Shown piece after piece: positions 7,997 to 18,195 of a DNA stretch of 40,979 bases; position 1 is the first letter of the stretch, and every line of letters starts with the position of its first letter. Under the pieces are notes generated by a model. That model saw only the letters and a list, made by a program, of their open reading frames with translations, was not told the origin of the DNA and did no database searches. This DNA is from an uncultured Azospirillum sp. GTDB taxonomy: Bacteria; Pseudomonadota; Alphaproteobacteria; Azospirillales; Azospirillaceae. The translations under genes were made by a program, and so were the position numbers. The DNA lies in contig NZ_CAMLJP010000049.1 in NCBI RefSeq assembly GCF_946480385.1, positions 1 to 40,979 on the forward strand. Reading direction: 5' to 3'.

Positions 7997-9201
7997 TGGT
8001 CAAGACGCTCAGCGTTCTGCTCGGCGACCTGCCCGTCGGCCGGCTCACTCTCAGCGCCACCGACGGCAGCGATTTCCGTCTCCTGGAGTCCTACAAGCAC
8101 GCCTATCCCAGGCCGGTGTTGGGCCAGATTTTCCTGGACGACCCGGACAAGGTCTGGAGCACCCGCGCCCGGGTGCCGCCCTGGTTCTCCAACCTGCTTC
8201 CCGAAGGCGTTCTGCGCGAGCTGATCGCCAAGCAGGCTGGCGTGCCCGCCGCACGAGAGTTCTTCCTGCTGCATCATCTCGGTGAGGATCTGCCGGGCGC
8301 GGTGCGCATCGTCCTCGACAACATTGAGGGGATGGAGCCGGACGACGAGAGACCGGAAGAGCCGTTGGCAAAGGAGGCCGGCGACACTTGGCATTTTTCC
8401 CTGGCGGGAGTGCAATTGAAGTTTTCCGCCCGTCGTTCCGAACGCGGACTGACGATCCCGGCTAGTGGCCGCGGCGGCGACTGGATCGTCAAATTGCCTG
8501 ACGCGCGCTTTCGCGATGTTCCACGCACTGAATACGCGACCATGCGCTGGGCCAAAGCCAGCGGCATTGCCATCCCCGAAATGGAACTCGTTCCCATTGC
8601 CGACGTGACGGGCCTGCCCTCGTCATATGGCGATCTCACCGAACCCTTCGCCCTGGCGATCCGCCGTTTCGACCGACCGACACCCGACAAGCGGTTCCAT
8701 ATGGAAGACTTTGCCCAGATTTTGGATCTCTACCCGGAACAGAAATACTCAAAATACAATTACGAGACATTGGCAAGGTTGATTAAAGCGTTAGGGGATG
8801 AAGACGATCTTCCTCAATACATCCGCCGCATCGTATTTGTGATTGCCTCAGGAAACGGCGACATGCACCACAAGAACTGGAGCATGATCTATCCAGATGG
8901 GATAAGCGCTTCTCTATCTCCCGCATATGATCTGGTCTCCACGATCCAGTATCACCCGGATGACAAGCTGGCGCTGAATCTCGGGGGATCGAAACGGTGG
9001 GAGGACGTGACCGACGCCACCTTCCGGAGCATGGCCCGGAAGGTCGATGTCGAGGAAAGCCTCATGGCCTCGTGGGTAGATCAGGCACGAACCGCCATTC
9101 TTGACGCATGGCAAACGAACAAGGGTGATTTCGGCTATGACACGCAGGCGCGGGAGATCATAGAGCGCCATCTCGCCCGTGTCCCGCTGTTCAGCCGATG
9201 A
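7993..9201 (+). CDS. HipA-family serine/threonine kinase (toxin-like) without HipB
   Basis: The protein has 402 residues. A HipA N-terminal subdomain (1-105, with WFSNLLPEGVLREL at 64-77) is followed by the kinase. The glycine-rich loop HFSLAGVQLKF (134-144) holds S136, equivalent to the autophosphorylated serine of HipA, and WIVKLPD (164-170) gives the ATP lysine K167. The catalytic loop GNGDMHHKNW (287-296) supplies D290 and N295, and SPAYDLV (309-315) supplies the metal-binding D313. All catalytic residues are therefore present. HipA kinases arrest growth by phosphorylating translation factors such as glutamyl-tRNA synthetase. No hipB-like HTH gene lies on either side; the partner is the overlapping DUF262 gene. 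The middle of the gene is A+T-rich (81 of 180 bases G+C at 8701-8880, counted by hand), far below its neighbours, suggesting transfer. Confidence 0.88.
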   Translation: MMVKTLSVLLGDLPVGRLTLSATDGSDFRLLESYKHAYPRPVLGQIFLDDPDKVWSTRARVPPWFSNLLPEGVLRELIAKQAGVPAAREFFLLHHLGEDLPGAVRIVLDNIEGMEPDDERPEEPLAKEAGDTWHFSLAGVQLKFSARRSERGLTIPASGRGGDWIVKLPDARFRDVPRTEYATMRWAKASGIAIPEMELVPIADVTGLPSSYGDLTEPFALAIRRFDRPTPDKRFHMEDFAQILDLYPEQKYSKYNYETLARLIKALGDEDDLPQYIRRIVFVIASGNGDMHHKNWSMIYPDGISASLSPAYDLVSTIQYHPDDKLALNLGGSKRWEDVTDATFRSMARKVDVEESLMASWVDQARTAILDAWQTNKGDFGYDTQAREIIERHLARVPLFSR

Positions 9202-9226
9202 GCCTGCCGGGACATGCCGGACAGGC
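9202..9226. terminator. Hairpin between convergent hipA-like gene and fadH
   Basis: GCCTGCCGG (9202-9210) can pair with CCGGACAGGC (9217-9226), with one bulged base, directly after the hipA-like stop codon. It lacks a T-run, so it may act weakly or in both directions for the two converging transcripts. Confidence 0.45.
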
Positions 9227-9245
9227 CACCTGACTCGGGATGCTC

Positions 9246-11413
<2,168 letters not shown>

Positions 11414-11593
11414 TGAGTTCCGCGACTGCCGCCAGCGCCCCCTTGCGGCCCGATCGTTCGCGCACCCCGCTTTCCGCTGTGTGAAAAAGCCGTTCGGCGA
11501 ACTGGCTCAAGGGCCTGCGCGGCGGTCAAGCTCCCTTCCCAAGGGCCGCCCCTCCATCCGCGGCGGCCGATTTGCGTAACCGGGAGTTCGGTC
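11414..11593. other. Intergenic region upstream of hyi
   Basis: This part of the divergent fadH-hyi spacer must carry the hyi promoter, though no clear -35/-10 pair is seen. A short palindrome GTTCGGCGAAC lies within it. GGGAG stands 7 bases before the hyi ATG. Confidence 0.35.
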
Positions 11594-12388
11594 ATGGTGC
11601 AATTCGCCGCCAATCTGACGATGCTCTACAACGAGCGTCCCTTTCTCGACCGATTCGCCGCGGCGGCCGATGCCGGCTTCCGTGGGGTCGAGTACCTGTT
11701 TCCCTATGATTTCCCCGCCGACGCGCTGGCCGAGAAGCTGCGCCAGCATGGACTGACCCAGGTCCTGCACAATCTGCCGGCCGGCAACTGGGGCGGCGGC
11801 GAGCGCGGCATCGCCATCATGCCCGACCGCGTCCAGGAATTCCGCGACGGCGTCGCCCGCGCCATCGACTATGCCGGCACGCTGGACTGCAAGCAGATCA
11901 ACTGCCTAGCCGGCATCCTGCCGCAAGGCGCCGACGCCGCCGCGGCCGAAAGCACGCTGGTCGGCAACCTCGCCTATGCCGCCGATGCGCTGGCCGGCGC
12001 CGGGATCAAGCTGCTGATCGAGCCGATCAACACCCGCGACATTCCCGGCTTCTACCTGACCCGCACGAAACAGGCGCTGGACCTGATCGACAAGGTCGGC
12101 TCCAACAATCTGTACGTGCAGTACGACATCTACCACATGCAGATCATGGAAGGCGATCTGGCCCGCACGATCGAGGCCAACCTCGCCCGCATCGCCCATG
12201 TCCAGCTGGCCGACAACCCCGGCCGCTTCGAACCGGGCACCGGCGAGATCAATTATCCCTTCCTGTTCAAGCATCTGGACGCCATCGGCTACAGCGGCTG
12301 GGTCGGCTGCGAATACAAGCCGAAGACGACGACGGACGAGGGGCTCGGCTGGTTCGCCCCCTACAAGACCGAACCGGCGAACGCCTGA
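11594..12388 (+). CDS. hyi: Hydroxypyruvate isomerase
   Basis: The 264-residue protein is the full length of Hyi and fits a xylose-isomerase-like TIM barrel. It opens with FAANLTMLYNERPFLDRFAAA, typical of the family. The two metal/catalytic glutamates are E143 (LLIEPINTRDIPGF) and E240 (WVGCEYKP), and metal ligands D178 and H181 lie in QYDIYHMQ. The enzyme interconverts hydroxypyruvate and tartronate semialdehyde in the cytoplasm. The gene is followed 36 bp later by tartronate semialdehyde reductase and then glycerate kinase, so the three enzymes form a continuous pathway into glycolysis at 2-phosphoglycerate. No glyoxylate carboligase (gcl) gene lies beside them, which is often the case elsewhere. 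Confidence 0.93.
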   Translation: MVQFAANLTMLYNERPFLDRFAAAADAGFRGVEYLFPYDFPADALAEKLRQHGLTQVLHNLPAGNWGGGERGIAIMPDRVQEFRDGVARAIDYAGTLDCKQINCLAGILPQGADAAAAESTLVGNLAYAADALAGAGIKLLIEPINTRDIPGFYLTRTKQALDLIDKVGSNNLYVQYDIYHMQIMEGDLARTIEANLARIAHVQLADNPGRFEPGTGEINYPFLFKHLDAIGYSGWVGCEYKPKTTTDEGLGWFAPYKTEPANA

Positions 12389-12424
12389 AACGCCCCCAAC
12401 ATCACGCGAGAAAGGACCACAGTC

Positions 12425-13309
12425 ATGAAGGTCGGATTCATTGGTCTCGGCATCATGGGCACCCCGATGGTGGGGCACCTGCTGGACGCCGGTCACACGC
12501 TCTACGTCCACGACATCAAGCCGGTCCCGGCCGACCTGACGTCCAAGGGCGCCATCCCCTGCCCGAGCGGCGCGGAGGTCGCGGCGGCCGCTGACGTCAT
12601 CATCACCATGGTGCCGGACACCCCCCATGTCGGCGCCGCCCTGTTCGGCGAGAACGGTGTCGCCGCCGGCCTGTCGTCGGGCAAGATCGTGGTGGACATG
12701 TCCTCGATCTCGCCGATCGAGACCAAGGAGTATGCCAAGCGCATCAATGACCTGGGCTGCGCCTATCTCGATGCTCCGGTGTCGGGCGGCGAGGTCGGGG
12801 CCAAGGCAGCCTCGCTGACCATCATGGTCGGCGGCCCGCAGGAGGCCTTCGACACGGTCAAGCCGCTGTTTGACAAGATGGGCAAGAACGTCACGCTGGT
12901 CGGCGGCAACGGCGACGGCCAGACCACCAAGGTCGCCAACCAGATCATCGTCGCGCTGACCATCGAGGCGGTGGCCGAGGCCCTGCTGTTCGCGTCGAAG
13001 GCCGGCGCCGATCCGGCCAAGGTCCGTCAGGCGCTGATGGGCGGCTTCGCCTCCTCCCGCATCCTGGAGGTCCATGGCGAGCGGATGATCAACCGCAACT
13101 TCACCCCCGGCTTCCGCATCGAGCTGCACCAGAAGGACCTGAACCTGGCGCTGAGCGGCGCCAAGGCGCTGAACCTGTCGCTGCCGCACACCGCCAGCTG
13201 CCAGCAGCTGTTCAACGCCTGCGCGGCGCAGGGCGGCTCGGCCTGGGACCATTCCGGCATGCTCCGCGCGCTGGAACTGCTGGCCGGGCACGAGGTCGGG
13301 TCGAAGTAA
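12425..13309 (+). CDS. glxR: 2-hydroxy-3-oxopropionate (tartronate semialdehyde) reductase
   Basis: The 294-residue protein belongs to the beta-hydroxyacid dehydrogenase family. The nucleotide-binding motif VGFIGLGIMG is at 3-12, the substrate loop DAPVSGGEVGA at 117-127, and the catalytic lysine K169 lies in GDGQTTKVANQ. Length and motifs match GlxR/GarR, which reduces tartronate semialdehyde to D-glycerate with NAD(P)H in the cytoplasm. GAAAGGA precedes the ATG by about 9 bases. The position between hydroxypyruvate isomerase and glycerate kinase supports this substrate over the related 3-hydroxyisobutyrate. A strong hairpin follows the stop codon, so part of the transcript may end here before the kinase gene. 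GlxR and GarR cannot be told apart from sequence alone. Confidence 0.9.
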   Translation: MKVGFIGLGIMGTPMVGHLLDAGHTLYVHDIKPVPADLTSKGAIPCPSGAEVAAAADVIITMVPDTPHVGAALFGENGVAAGLSSGKIVVDMSSISPIETKEYAKRINDLGCAYLDAPVSGGEVGAKAASLTIMVGGPQEAFDTVKPLFDKMGKNVTLVGGNGDGQTTKVANQIIVALTIEAVAEALLFASKAGADPAKVRQALMGGFASSRILEVHGERMINRNFTPGFRIELHQKDLNLALSGAKALNLSLPHTASCQQLFNACAAQGGSAWDHSGMLRALELLAGHEVGSK

Positions 13310-13319
13310 GAAGGGGAGC

Positions 13320-13345
13320 GGGGCATCGTCGGCGGACGATGCCCC
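13320..13345 (+). terminator. Hairpin terminator or attenuator between glxR and the glycerate kinase gene
   Basis: An 11-bp perfect stem (13320-13330 with 13335-13345) closes a GGCG loop and is followed by a moderately T-rich stretch (cccattccaattcc). It begins about 10 bases after the glxR stop codon. The T-run is interrupted, so termination may be partial, leaving some read-through into the kinase gene. Confidence 0.6.
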
Positions 13346-13435
13346 CCATTCCAATTCCTCATTGCCCAAACCATTGGCCCACCCCTCATTAGCGTGCATT
13401 CTACCCGCCCCGCACCCCACGACGCCCGAGCGACC

Positions 13436-14713
13436 ATGACCACCACCGCCACGACTGCCGACGCCCTGCTCCACGACCTGTTCCAGGCGGCCCTCACCGC
13501 GGTGACCGCAGAGACCCGGCTGCCGGCGGCCCTGCCGCAACCGCCGAAGGGCCGCACGGTGGTCATCGGCGCCGGCAAGGCGGCGGCGGCCATGGCGAAG
13601 ACGGTGGAGGACAACTGGCCGGGGCCGCTCACCGGTCTCGTCGTCACCCGTTACGACCATGACCTGCCGACCGAGCGGATCGAGGTGGTACAGGCCAGCC
13701 ATCCGGTGCCCGACGCCGCCGGGCAGGAAGCCGCCCGCCGCATCGTCGACATGGTGCAGGGGCTGACCGCCGACGATCTCGTGCTGTGCCTGATCTCCGG
13801 CGGCGGCTCCGCCCTGCTGGCCCTGCCGGCGCCCGGCATCACGCTGGAGGACAAGCGCGCCGTCGCCAAGGCGCTGCTGAAGAGCGGCGCCGACATCGGC
13901 GAGATGAACTGCGTGCGCAAGCATCTGTCGGCGGTGAAGGGCGGCCGGCTCGCCGCCATGGCCCACCCCGCGCGCGTCGTTTCGCTGCTGGTCTCCGACG
14001 TGCCCGGTGACGACCCGTCGGTGATCGCCAGCGGCCCGACCGTGCCCGACCCGACCAGCTTCGCCGACGCCCGCGCCATCCTGGCCAAGTACGGCATCAC
14101 ACCGCCGCCCGCCGTCGCCGCCTTCCTGGAGGCCGCGGAGGACGAGACGCCGAAGCCCGGCGACCCCCGGCTTGCCGATGCCGTCACCACCATCATCGCC
14201 ACCCCGCAGGACGCGCTGGAAGCGGCGGCGGCGCTCGCCCGCAACCGCGGCTACACCCCGGTCATCCTCGGCGACGCCATCGAGGGCGAATCGCGCGAGG
14301 TCGCCAAGGTCCATGCCGGCATCGCCCGGCAGGTCGCCCGGCACGGCCAGCCGGCCCCGGTGCCCGCCGTGATCCTGTCCGGCGGCGAGACCACGGTGAC
14401 GGTGCGCGGCCACGGCCGCGGCGGCCGCAATGTCGAGTTCCTGCTGGCGCTGGCGGTGGCGCTCGACGGCCAGCCCGGCATCTGGGCCGCCGCCTTCGAC
14501 ACCGACGGCATCGACGGGACGGAGGACAATGCCGGCGCCATCCTGCGGCCCGACACGCTGGCCCGTGCGGAGGAGATGGGCCTCGACGCCAAGGCCTTCC
14601 TAGCCAACAACGACGGCTACAGCTTCTTCAAGGCGCTGGGCGATCTGGTCGTCACCGGCCCGACCCGCACCAACGTCAACGACTTCCGGGTGATCGTCAT
14701 CGACCGCAGCTGA
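13436..14713 (+). CDS. Glycerate 2-kinase, MOFRL family (TtuD/GckA type)
   Basis: The protein has 425 residues, typical of the class II (MOFRL) glycerate kinases. Conserved parts are GAGKAAAAMA (46-55), the glycine-rich LISGGGSALLALP (119-131), VRKHLSAVKGGRLA (160-173) and SDVPGDDPSVIASGPT (187-202), with the C-terminal MOFRL region containing ILSGGETTVTVRGHGRGGRN. It phosphorylates D-glycerate to 2-phosphoglycerate with ATP, the last step of the tartronate semialdehyde route. I prefer the ATG at 13436 to one 14 codons upstream (13394) because the extra residues are not conserved in appearance; neither has a strong ribosome binding site. It converges on the EEP-family gene with only 12 bp between stop codons. 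Confidence 0.9.
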   Translation: MTTTATTADALLHDLFQAALTAVTAETRLPAALPQPPKGRTVVIGAGKAAAAMAKTVEDNWPGPLTGLVVTRYDHDLPTERIEVVQASHPVPDAAGQEAARRIVDMVQGLTADDLVLCLISGGGSALLALPAPGITLEDKRAVAKALLKSGADIGEMNCVRKHLSAVKGGRLAAMAHPARVVSLLVSDVPGDDPSVIASGPTVPDPTSFADARAILAKYGITPPPAVAAFLEAAEDETPKPGDPRLADAVTTIIATPQDALEAAAALARNRGYTPVILGDAIEGESREVAKVHAGIARQVARHGQPAPVPAVILSGGETTVTVRGHGRGGRNVEFLLALAVALDGQPGIWAAAFDTDGIDGTEDNAGAILRPDTLARAEEMGLDAKAFLANNDGYSFFKALGDLVVTGPTRTNVNDFRVIVIDRS

Positions 14714-14725
14714 CGGTGGGGCGGC

Positions 14726-15697
14726 CTACAGCGAGAAGGTCGCCACCACCGGCGCGTGGTAGCTGACCGGCGACGGCTCGTCGGCATGGTCGACCTCGTC
14801 GGTCAGATCCTCGTTGTGGATGGCGACGTCGCGCAACCGCTCGGTCAGGCGCGGCGAGGTCATCAGATGGTCCAGCAGAACCGCCGCGCCGGCATGCAGC
14901 ACGGTGTAGCGCCGCTCCTCCGGGATCGCCTCCTCCAACGGCTCCAACACGCGGCCGGCCAGGTCCGGATTGCCGGTGAAGTCGGAGGCGGCACGGATGA
15001 TGCGGACGGCGGTCTGCTCCAGGTCGGCGTTGCAGTCGCCGGCCACCACGATCAGCGCGTCGGGATCGGCGTCGAACAGCCGGTCCACCGCCATCCGCGT
15101 CTCCAGCGCCTGCCCCGCCCGCTTGATCGAGGCGAGATAGAAGCCCTCGGCCCAGCCGGACGCCGTCTTCCAGGTCTGGGCGCCGGCCTTCTGCCCCGGC
15201 ACCGGCGCGGCGATGGGCGCGCGCAGATGCAGGTCGAAGACATGCAGGATGCGCCCGTCCGGCATCTCCACCTCGGCATGCAGAACCGGCCGGTCCCAGC
15301 CGACCTCCGTCTCCGTGTCCGCCGCCGGGTCGGCGGTGGCGAGGCGCACGCGGGCCGGCGGCACCAGATGATGGCGCAGCAGCCGCGCCGCCCGGATCGG
15401 CCAGCGGCTGACGATCACCGGGTTGTGGCGGTCGGCCGGCGACGGGCCGTCGCCCGCGGTGACATGGTAATCGGCATAGCGCGTGCCCTCCAGCAGGCGG
15501 GACAGCGCGCGCAGGGTCCGCGGCTCGCTCTTCACCGGATGCTGGGCGTCGACCTCCTGCAGGCAGAGGATGTCGGCCTCCAGCCGCTCCAGCTGCGGGC
15601 GCAGCGTGGCGATCCGCGCCTCGAAGGGCGGCTCGTCGGTGTCGTCGTCCAGGTTTTCCAGGTTGAAGGTGGCGATCCGGAACAGCGTGTCGGCCAT
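14726..15697 (-). CDS. Endonuclease/exonuclease/phosphatase (EEP) family hydrolase
   Basis: The 323-residue protein shows the DNase I/EEP fold motifs in order: FRIATFNLENLD at the start, ILCLQEVDAQ near residue 43 (metal-binding Glu), DLHLRAP near 155, VVAGDCNADLEQ near 218 (catalytic Asp/Asn), LLDHLMTS near 272, and a C-terminal DEPSPVSYHAPVVATF holding the catalytic histidine. Such enzymes hydrolyse phosphodiester or phosphomonoester bonds in DNA, inositol phosphates or lipids; the exact substrate cannot be told. There is no signal peptide, so it is probably cytoplasmic. It is separated by about 80 bp from cheD upstream and shares no evident pathway with it. Confidence 0.88.
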   Translation of the reverse strand: MADTLFRIATFNLENLDDDTDEPPFEARIATLRPQLERLEADILCLQEVDAQHPVKSEPRTLRALSRLLEGTRYADYHVTAGDGPSPADRHNPVIVSRWPIRAARLLRHHLVPPARVRLATADPAADTETEVGWDRPVLHAEVEMPDGRILHVFDLHLRAPIAAPVPGQKAGAQTWKTASGWAEGFYLASIKRAGQALETRMAVDRLFDADPDALIVVAGDCNADLEQTAVRIIRAASDFTGNPDLAGRVLEPLEEAIPEERRYTVLHAGAAVLLDHLMTSPRLTERLRDVAIHNEDLTDEVDHADEPSPVSYHAPVVATFSL

Positions 15698-15775
15698 GAA
15701 GGGCTCCGCGGAAGGACGGCGGGTGTCGGCGGCACCCTCGGTAAATTGGAAGGGAAACGCCGCCGGTCGAGCTTA

Positions 15776-16426
15776 TCAGAACAGCTCGACGTCGCCTTCG
15801 ATCCGCGACTTGCGCAGATGCTCGATGTAGGACGATTCGTTGCGGGCGATGTCGTGCAGCGTCTCGTCGCCGATCAGCCGGCGCTGGCTGCGCCCACTGG
15901 TGGGGAAGAAGCGCACCGCGCGCGGGCTGGCGCCGCCGACGTCCCAGCTGACGGTGGGGATGCCCTCCGTCGCCAGATACTCCATCACGAATTCGACGTT
16001 GCGCTGGCCGATGTTGGCGCTGCGCAACGTGGTCAGGTTGACGTTGGCCCCGCCGAACAGCTTGGCGCGCAGCCGGTCGCGCCGGCCGGTGACGGACAGC
16101 AGCCGGTTGATCAGCTGCTCCATCGCCGTGGCGCCGTAGCGCGACGACAGCGACAGTGTGTCGCTCCCGGCGTCGGGCAGCAGGAAATGGTTCATCCCGC
16201 CGATCTCCGCCACCGGATCATACAGGCAGGCGGCGACGCAGGACCCAAGCGTGGTGGTGATGACGACGTTCGGATCGTCGGTGACGACGCAGCCGCCGAC
16301 CACGATGTTGACGACCTCCGCCCCCAGCCGCCGGTCGTGATAGCGGTTGGCGGCCACGTCCTGACGTTCCAGCCGGCGGCGCAGGACGTTGCGCGCGGTA
16401 GAGGTGCAGGAACGGTCTGTCATCAT
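15776..16426 (-). CDS. cheD: Chemoreceptor glutamine deamidase CheD
   Basis: The 216-residue protein carries the CheD catalytic pair: C63 in TTTLGSCVAACLYDP and H80 in GGMNHFLLP, followed by YGATAMEQLINRLL and a long conserved AKLFGGANV. CheD deamidates glutamines on methyl-accepting chemotaxis proteins and can be a partner of the CheC phosphatase. It lies here apart from any other che gene; the nearest chemotaxis gene is the PilZ-containing receptor 5 kb away at 21542-23623. Two tandem ATG codons (16426 and 16423) are possible starts, neither with a strong ribosome binding site. The C-terminal 40 residues are charged and longer than in the smallest CheD proteins. Confidence 0.93.
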   Translation of the reverse strand: MMTDRSCTSTARNVLRRRLERQDVAANRYHDRRLGAEVVNIVVGGCVVTDDPNVVITTTLGSCVAACLYDPVAEIGGMNHFLLPDAGSDTLSLSSRYGATAMEQLINRLLSVTGRRDRLRAKLFGGANVNLTTLRSANIGQRNVEFVMEYLATEGIPTVSWDVGGASPRAVRFFPTSGRSQRRLIGDETLHDIARNESSYIEHLRKSRIEGDVELF

Positions 16427-16571
16427 CGGGTCTGGGATTCTCTCTGCCGGTCGTACACGGATATGGATCGGCCGGGCCGGCGATCAATCCATTACAGGCT
16501 GATTAAGGCCACTTCAACTTTGGCCTGCATTTTATCGAACGTCCCAACATCCTTCCTATGACCTATGTCAG

Positions 16572-18107
16572 TCAATAGGTGGAAACCCACCGTTCCAGGA
16601 GTTCGCCCTGCAACCGGCGGGCATCGGCAGCCCAGACGCGCGCATCCGCCGGTATCGCGGTCACCCGGCGGTCGAGCGCGGCATCCATCGCCGCCCGGCG
16701 GGCGGGGTCGGCGATGAACAGGACGAAGCCCAGCTTCCGCCCGCTGGCCGCCGTCAGCAGCCCGGCCAGTCCCTTGACATAGGCAAGCGTGCCCGATTTG
16801 GCATGGACGCCGGGGGGCAGCGCCTTGCCGTCCTCCTCCCCCGGCAGCAGGTCCCACAGGGCGGGTCCGCCGGCCCGCAGCAGCGCCGCCATCTGCCGCG
16901 GCGTGGCGCGCGATCCGGTGCCCAGCCCGGAATGGTTGGCCAGCCGCAGGCCATTCCAGTTCACCGCTCCAATCGGCTGCCGCGTCAGCCAACGCTGCAG
17001 CAGCCCCGCCGACCGCCCCAGGATGGTACCGGGCGCCTCGGACCGGGACGGCTCCAGCCGACCCGACGCGGCCAGCCCGATCATCTCGGCCGACAGGTTG
17101 TTGGAATGGCGCAGCAGTCCGCGCGCCAGCTCCGCCAGCGGCAGGCTGTCCAGCACCGCCAGTGCCGCCGCCCCGGATGACGCCCGGCCGGCCACGGGCG
17201 CCGCCAGGGCGATGCCGGCATCGGCGGCGAGCCGGCGGAACAGCGTGGCGGCGGCCAGCCCCGGCCGCGCCACCGGCACCCAGGCGGCCCCCGCCTCGCC
17301 GGAGGAAGGCGGCGCCATCAGCCACCGGTCCACCCCGTCCGGCAACAGCGGAAAGCCTCCGCCCGCGGCCATCGGCCGGACCGTGACGCTGTCCAGCGGC
17401 AGCCGCCCGGCATCGGCCACCGTCAGCGCGTCCGGCCCGGCAGGAGTGCCGCCGCGCCGCCAGCTCAGCAGGGCCCGGTTGTAGTTCAGCGACAGCGCCC
17501 CGACCCCGGTGTTGTAGGGCGCGGCCCAGGGCTGCCCGGAATCGATCTCCGCCAGTTCGGGCAGCAGCGTGGTGTCGTACAGGAACCGCCCCTCCACCCG
17601 CCGCAAACCGGCGGTCCCAAGCGCGCCCAGCAGCTGCAGCAGCCCTTCGGTCGCCAGGGCCGGATCGCCGCCGCCCTGCAGGATCAGGTCGCCGCGCAGC
17701 ACCCCGCCCTCCAGCGGCCCGGTTCCCAGCAGCCGGGTGGCGAAGCGGTGGTCCGGCCCCAGCAGCGCCAGCGCCGCCGCCACCGTCGGCAGCTTCGCCA
17801 CCGACGCCGGGATGAAGGCGGTGTCCGCCGCCCGCTCCTCCAGCGCCCGGCCGCTGTCGGGATCGAACAGGAAATATCCGACCGAACCACTTTCTAAACC
17901 ACTGGTGGTTTTCGACGGCCCCGCCGCCCAGGCTCCGCCACTTGGCAGGGCCAGCGACCCGAGCACGCCCCCCAGCAGGCCACCCAGCAGACCGAGGAAC
18001 GGGCGGCGGCCCGGAGACAGCCGGGGCGACAGTTGGGACGAGCTGGAGTCCGATTGGAAACTTGCGGTCAAGGTTCGGGTCTTTCCGCTTCTGATGTTAA
18101 GGTTCAT
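16572..18107 (-). CDS. dacB: D-alanyl-D-alanine carboxypeptidase/endopeptidase, PBP4 (DacB, peptidase S13)
   Basis: From the ATG at 18107 the protein has 511 residues. All three penicillin-binding motifs are present: SVAK (S102 nucleophile, K105), SNN (335-337) and KSG (437-439). The family trims or cleaves peptide crosslinks in periplasmic peptidoglycan. The N terminus reads GRRPFLGLLGGLLGGVLGSLAL then AWA, which resembles a twin-arginine (Tat) signal, unlike the usual Sec signal of DacB. The start is uncertain: no ribosome binding site precedes 18107 and an AT-rich, promoter-like sequence runs right up to it, so a TTG at 18071 with GGAAAG 9 bases upstream is a fair alternative. Divergent from the FHA gene. 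Confidence 0.88.
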   Translation of the reverse strand: MNLNIRSGKTRTLTASFQSDSSSSQLSPRLSPGRRPFLGLLGGLLGGVLGSLALPSGGAWAAGPSKTTSGLESGSVGYFLFDPDSGRALEERAADTAFIPASVAKLPTVAAALALLGPDHRFATRLLGTGPLEGGVLRGDLILQGGGDPALATEGLLQLLGALGTAGLRRVEGRFLYDTTLLPELAEIDSGQPWAAPYNTGVGALSLNYNRALLSWRRGGTPAGPDALTVADAGRLPLDSVTVRPMAAGGGFPLLPDGVDRWLMAPPSSGEAGAAWVPVARPGLAAATLFRRLAADAGIALAAPVAGRASSGAAALAVLDSLPLAELARGLLRHSNNLSAEMIGLAASGRLEPSRSEAPGTILGRSAGLLQRWLTRQPIGAVNWNGLRLANHSGLGTGSRATPRQMAALLRAGGPALWDLLPGEEDGKALPPGVHAKSGTLAYVKGLAGLLTAASGRKLGFVLFIADPARRAAMDAALDRRVTAIPADARVWAADARRLQGELLERWVSTY

Positions 18108-18195
18108 AAAGTATTTTGGTGAAAAATCGCTGGAAATAGCGAACGGGGACGTAGCCGGACACCATGCCGGATCGGGCAGGCCAAGGGGGGATGGT
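18108..18195. other. Divergent promoter region of dacB and the FHA gene
   Basis: This 88-bp spacer contains an AT-rich stretch (18108-18138) and a short inverted repeat TCGCT/AGCGA (18127-18131 and 18138-18142). It is the only place where both promoters can lie unless dacB starts further in. Confidence 0.4.
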
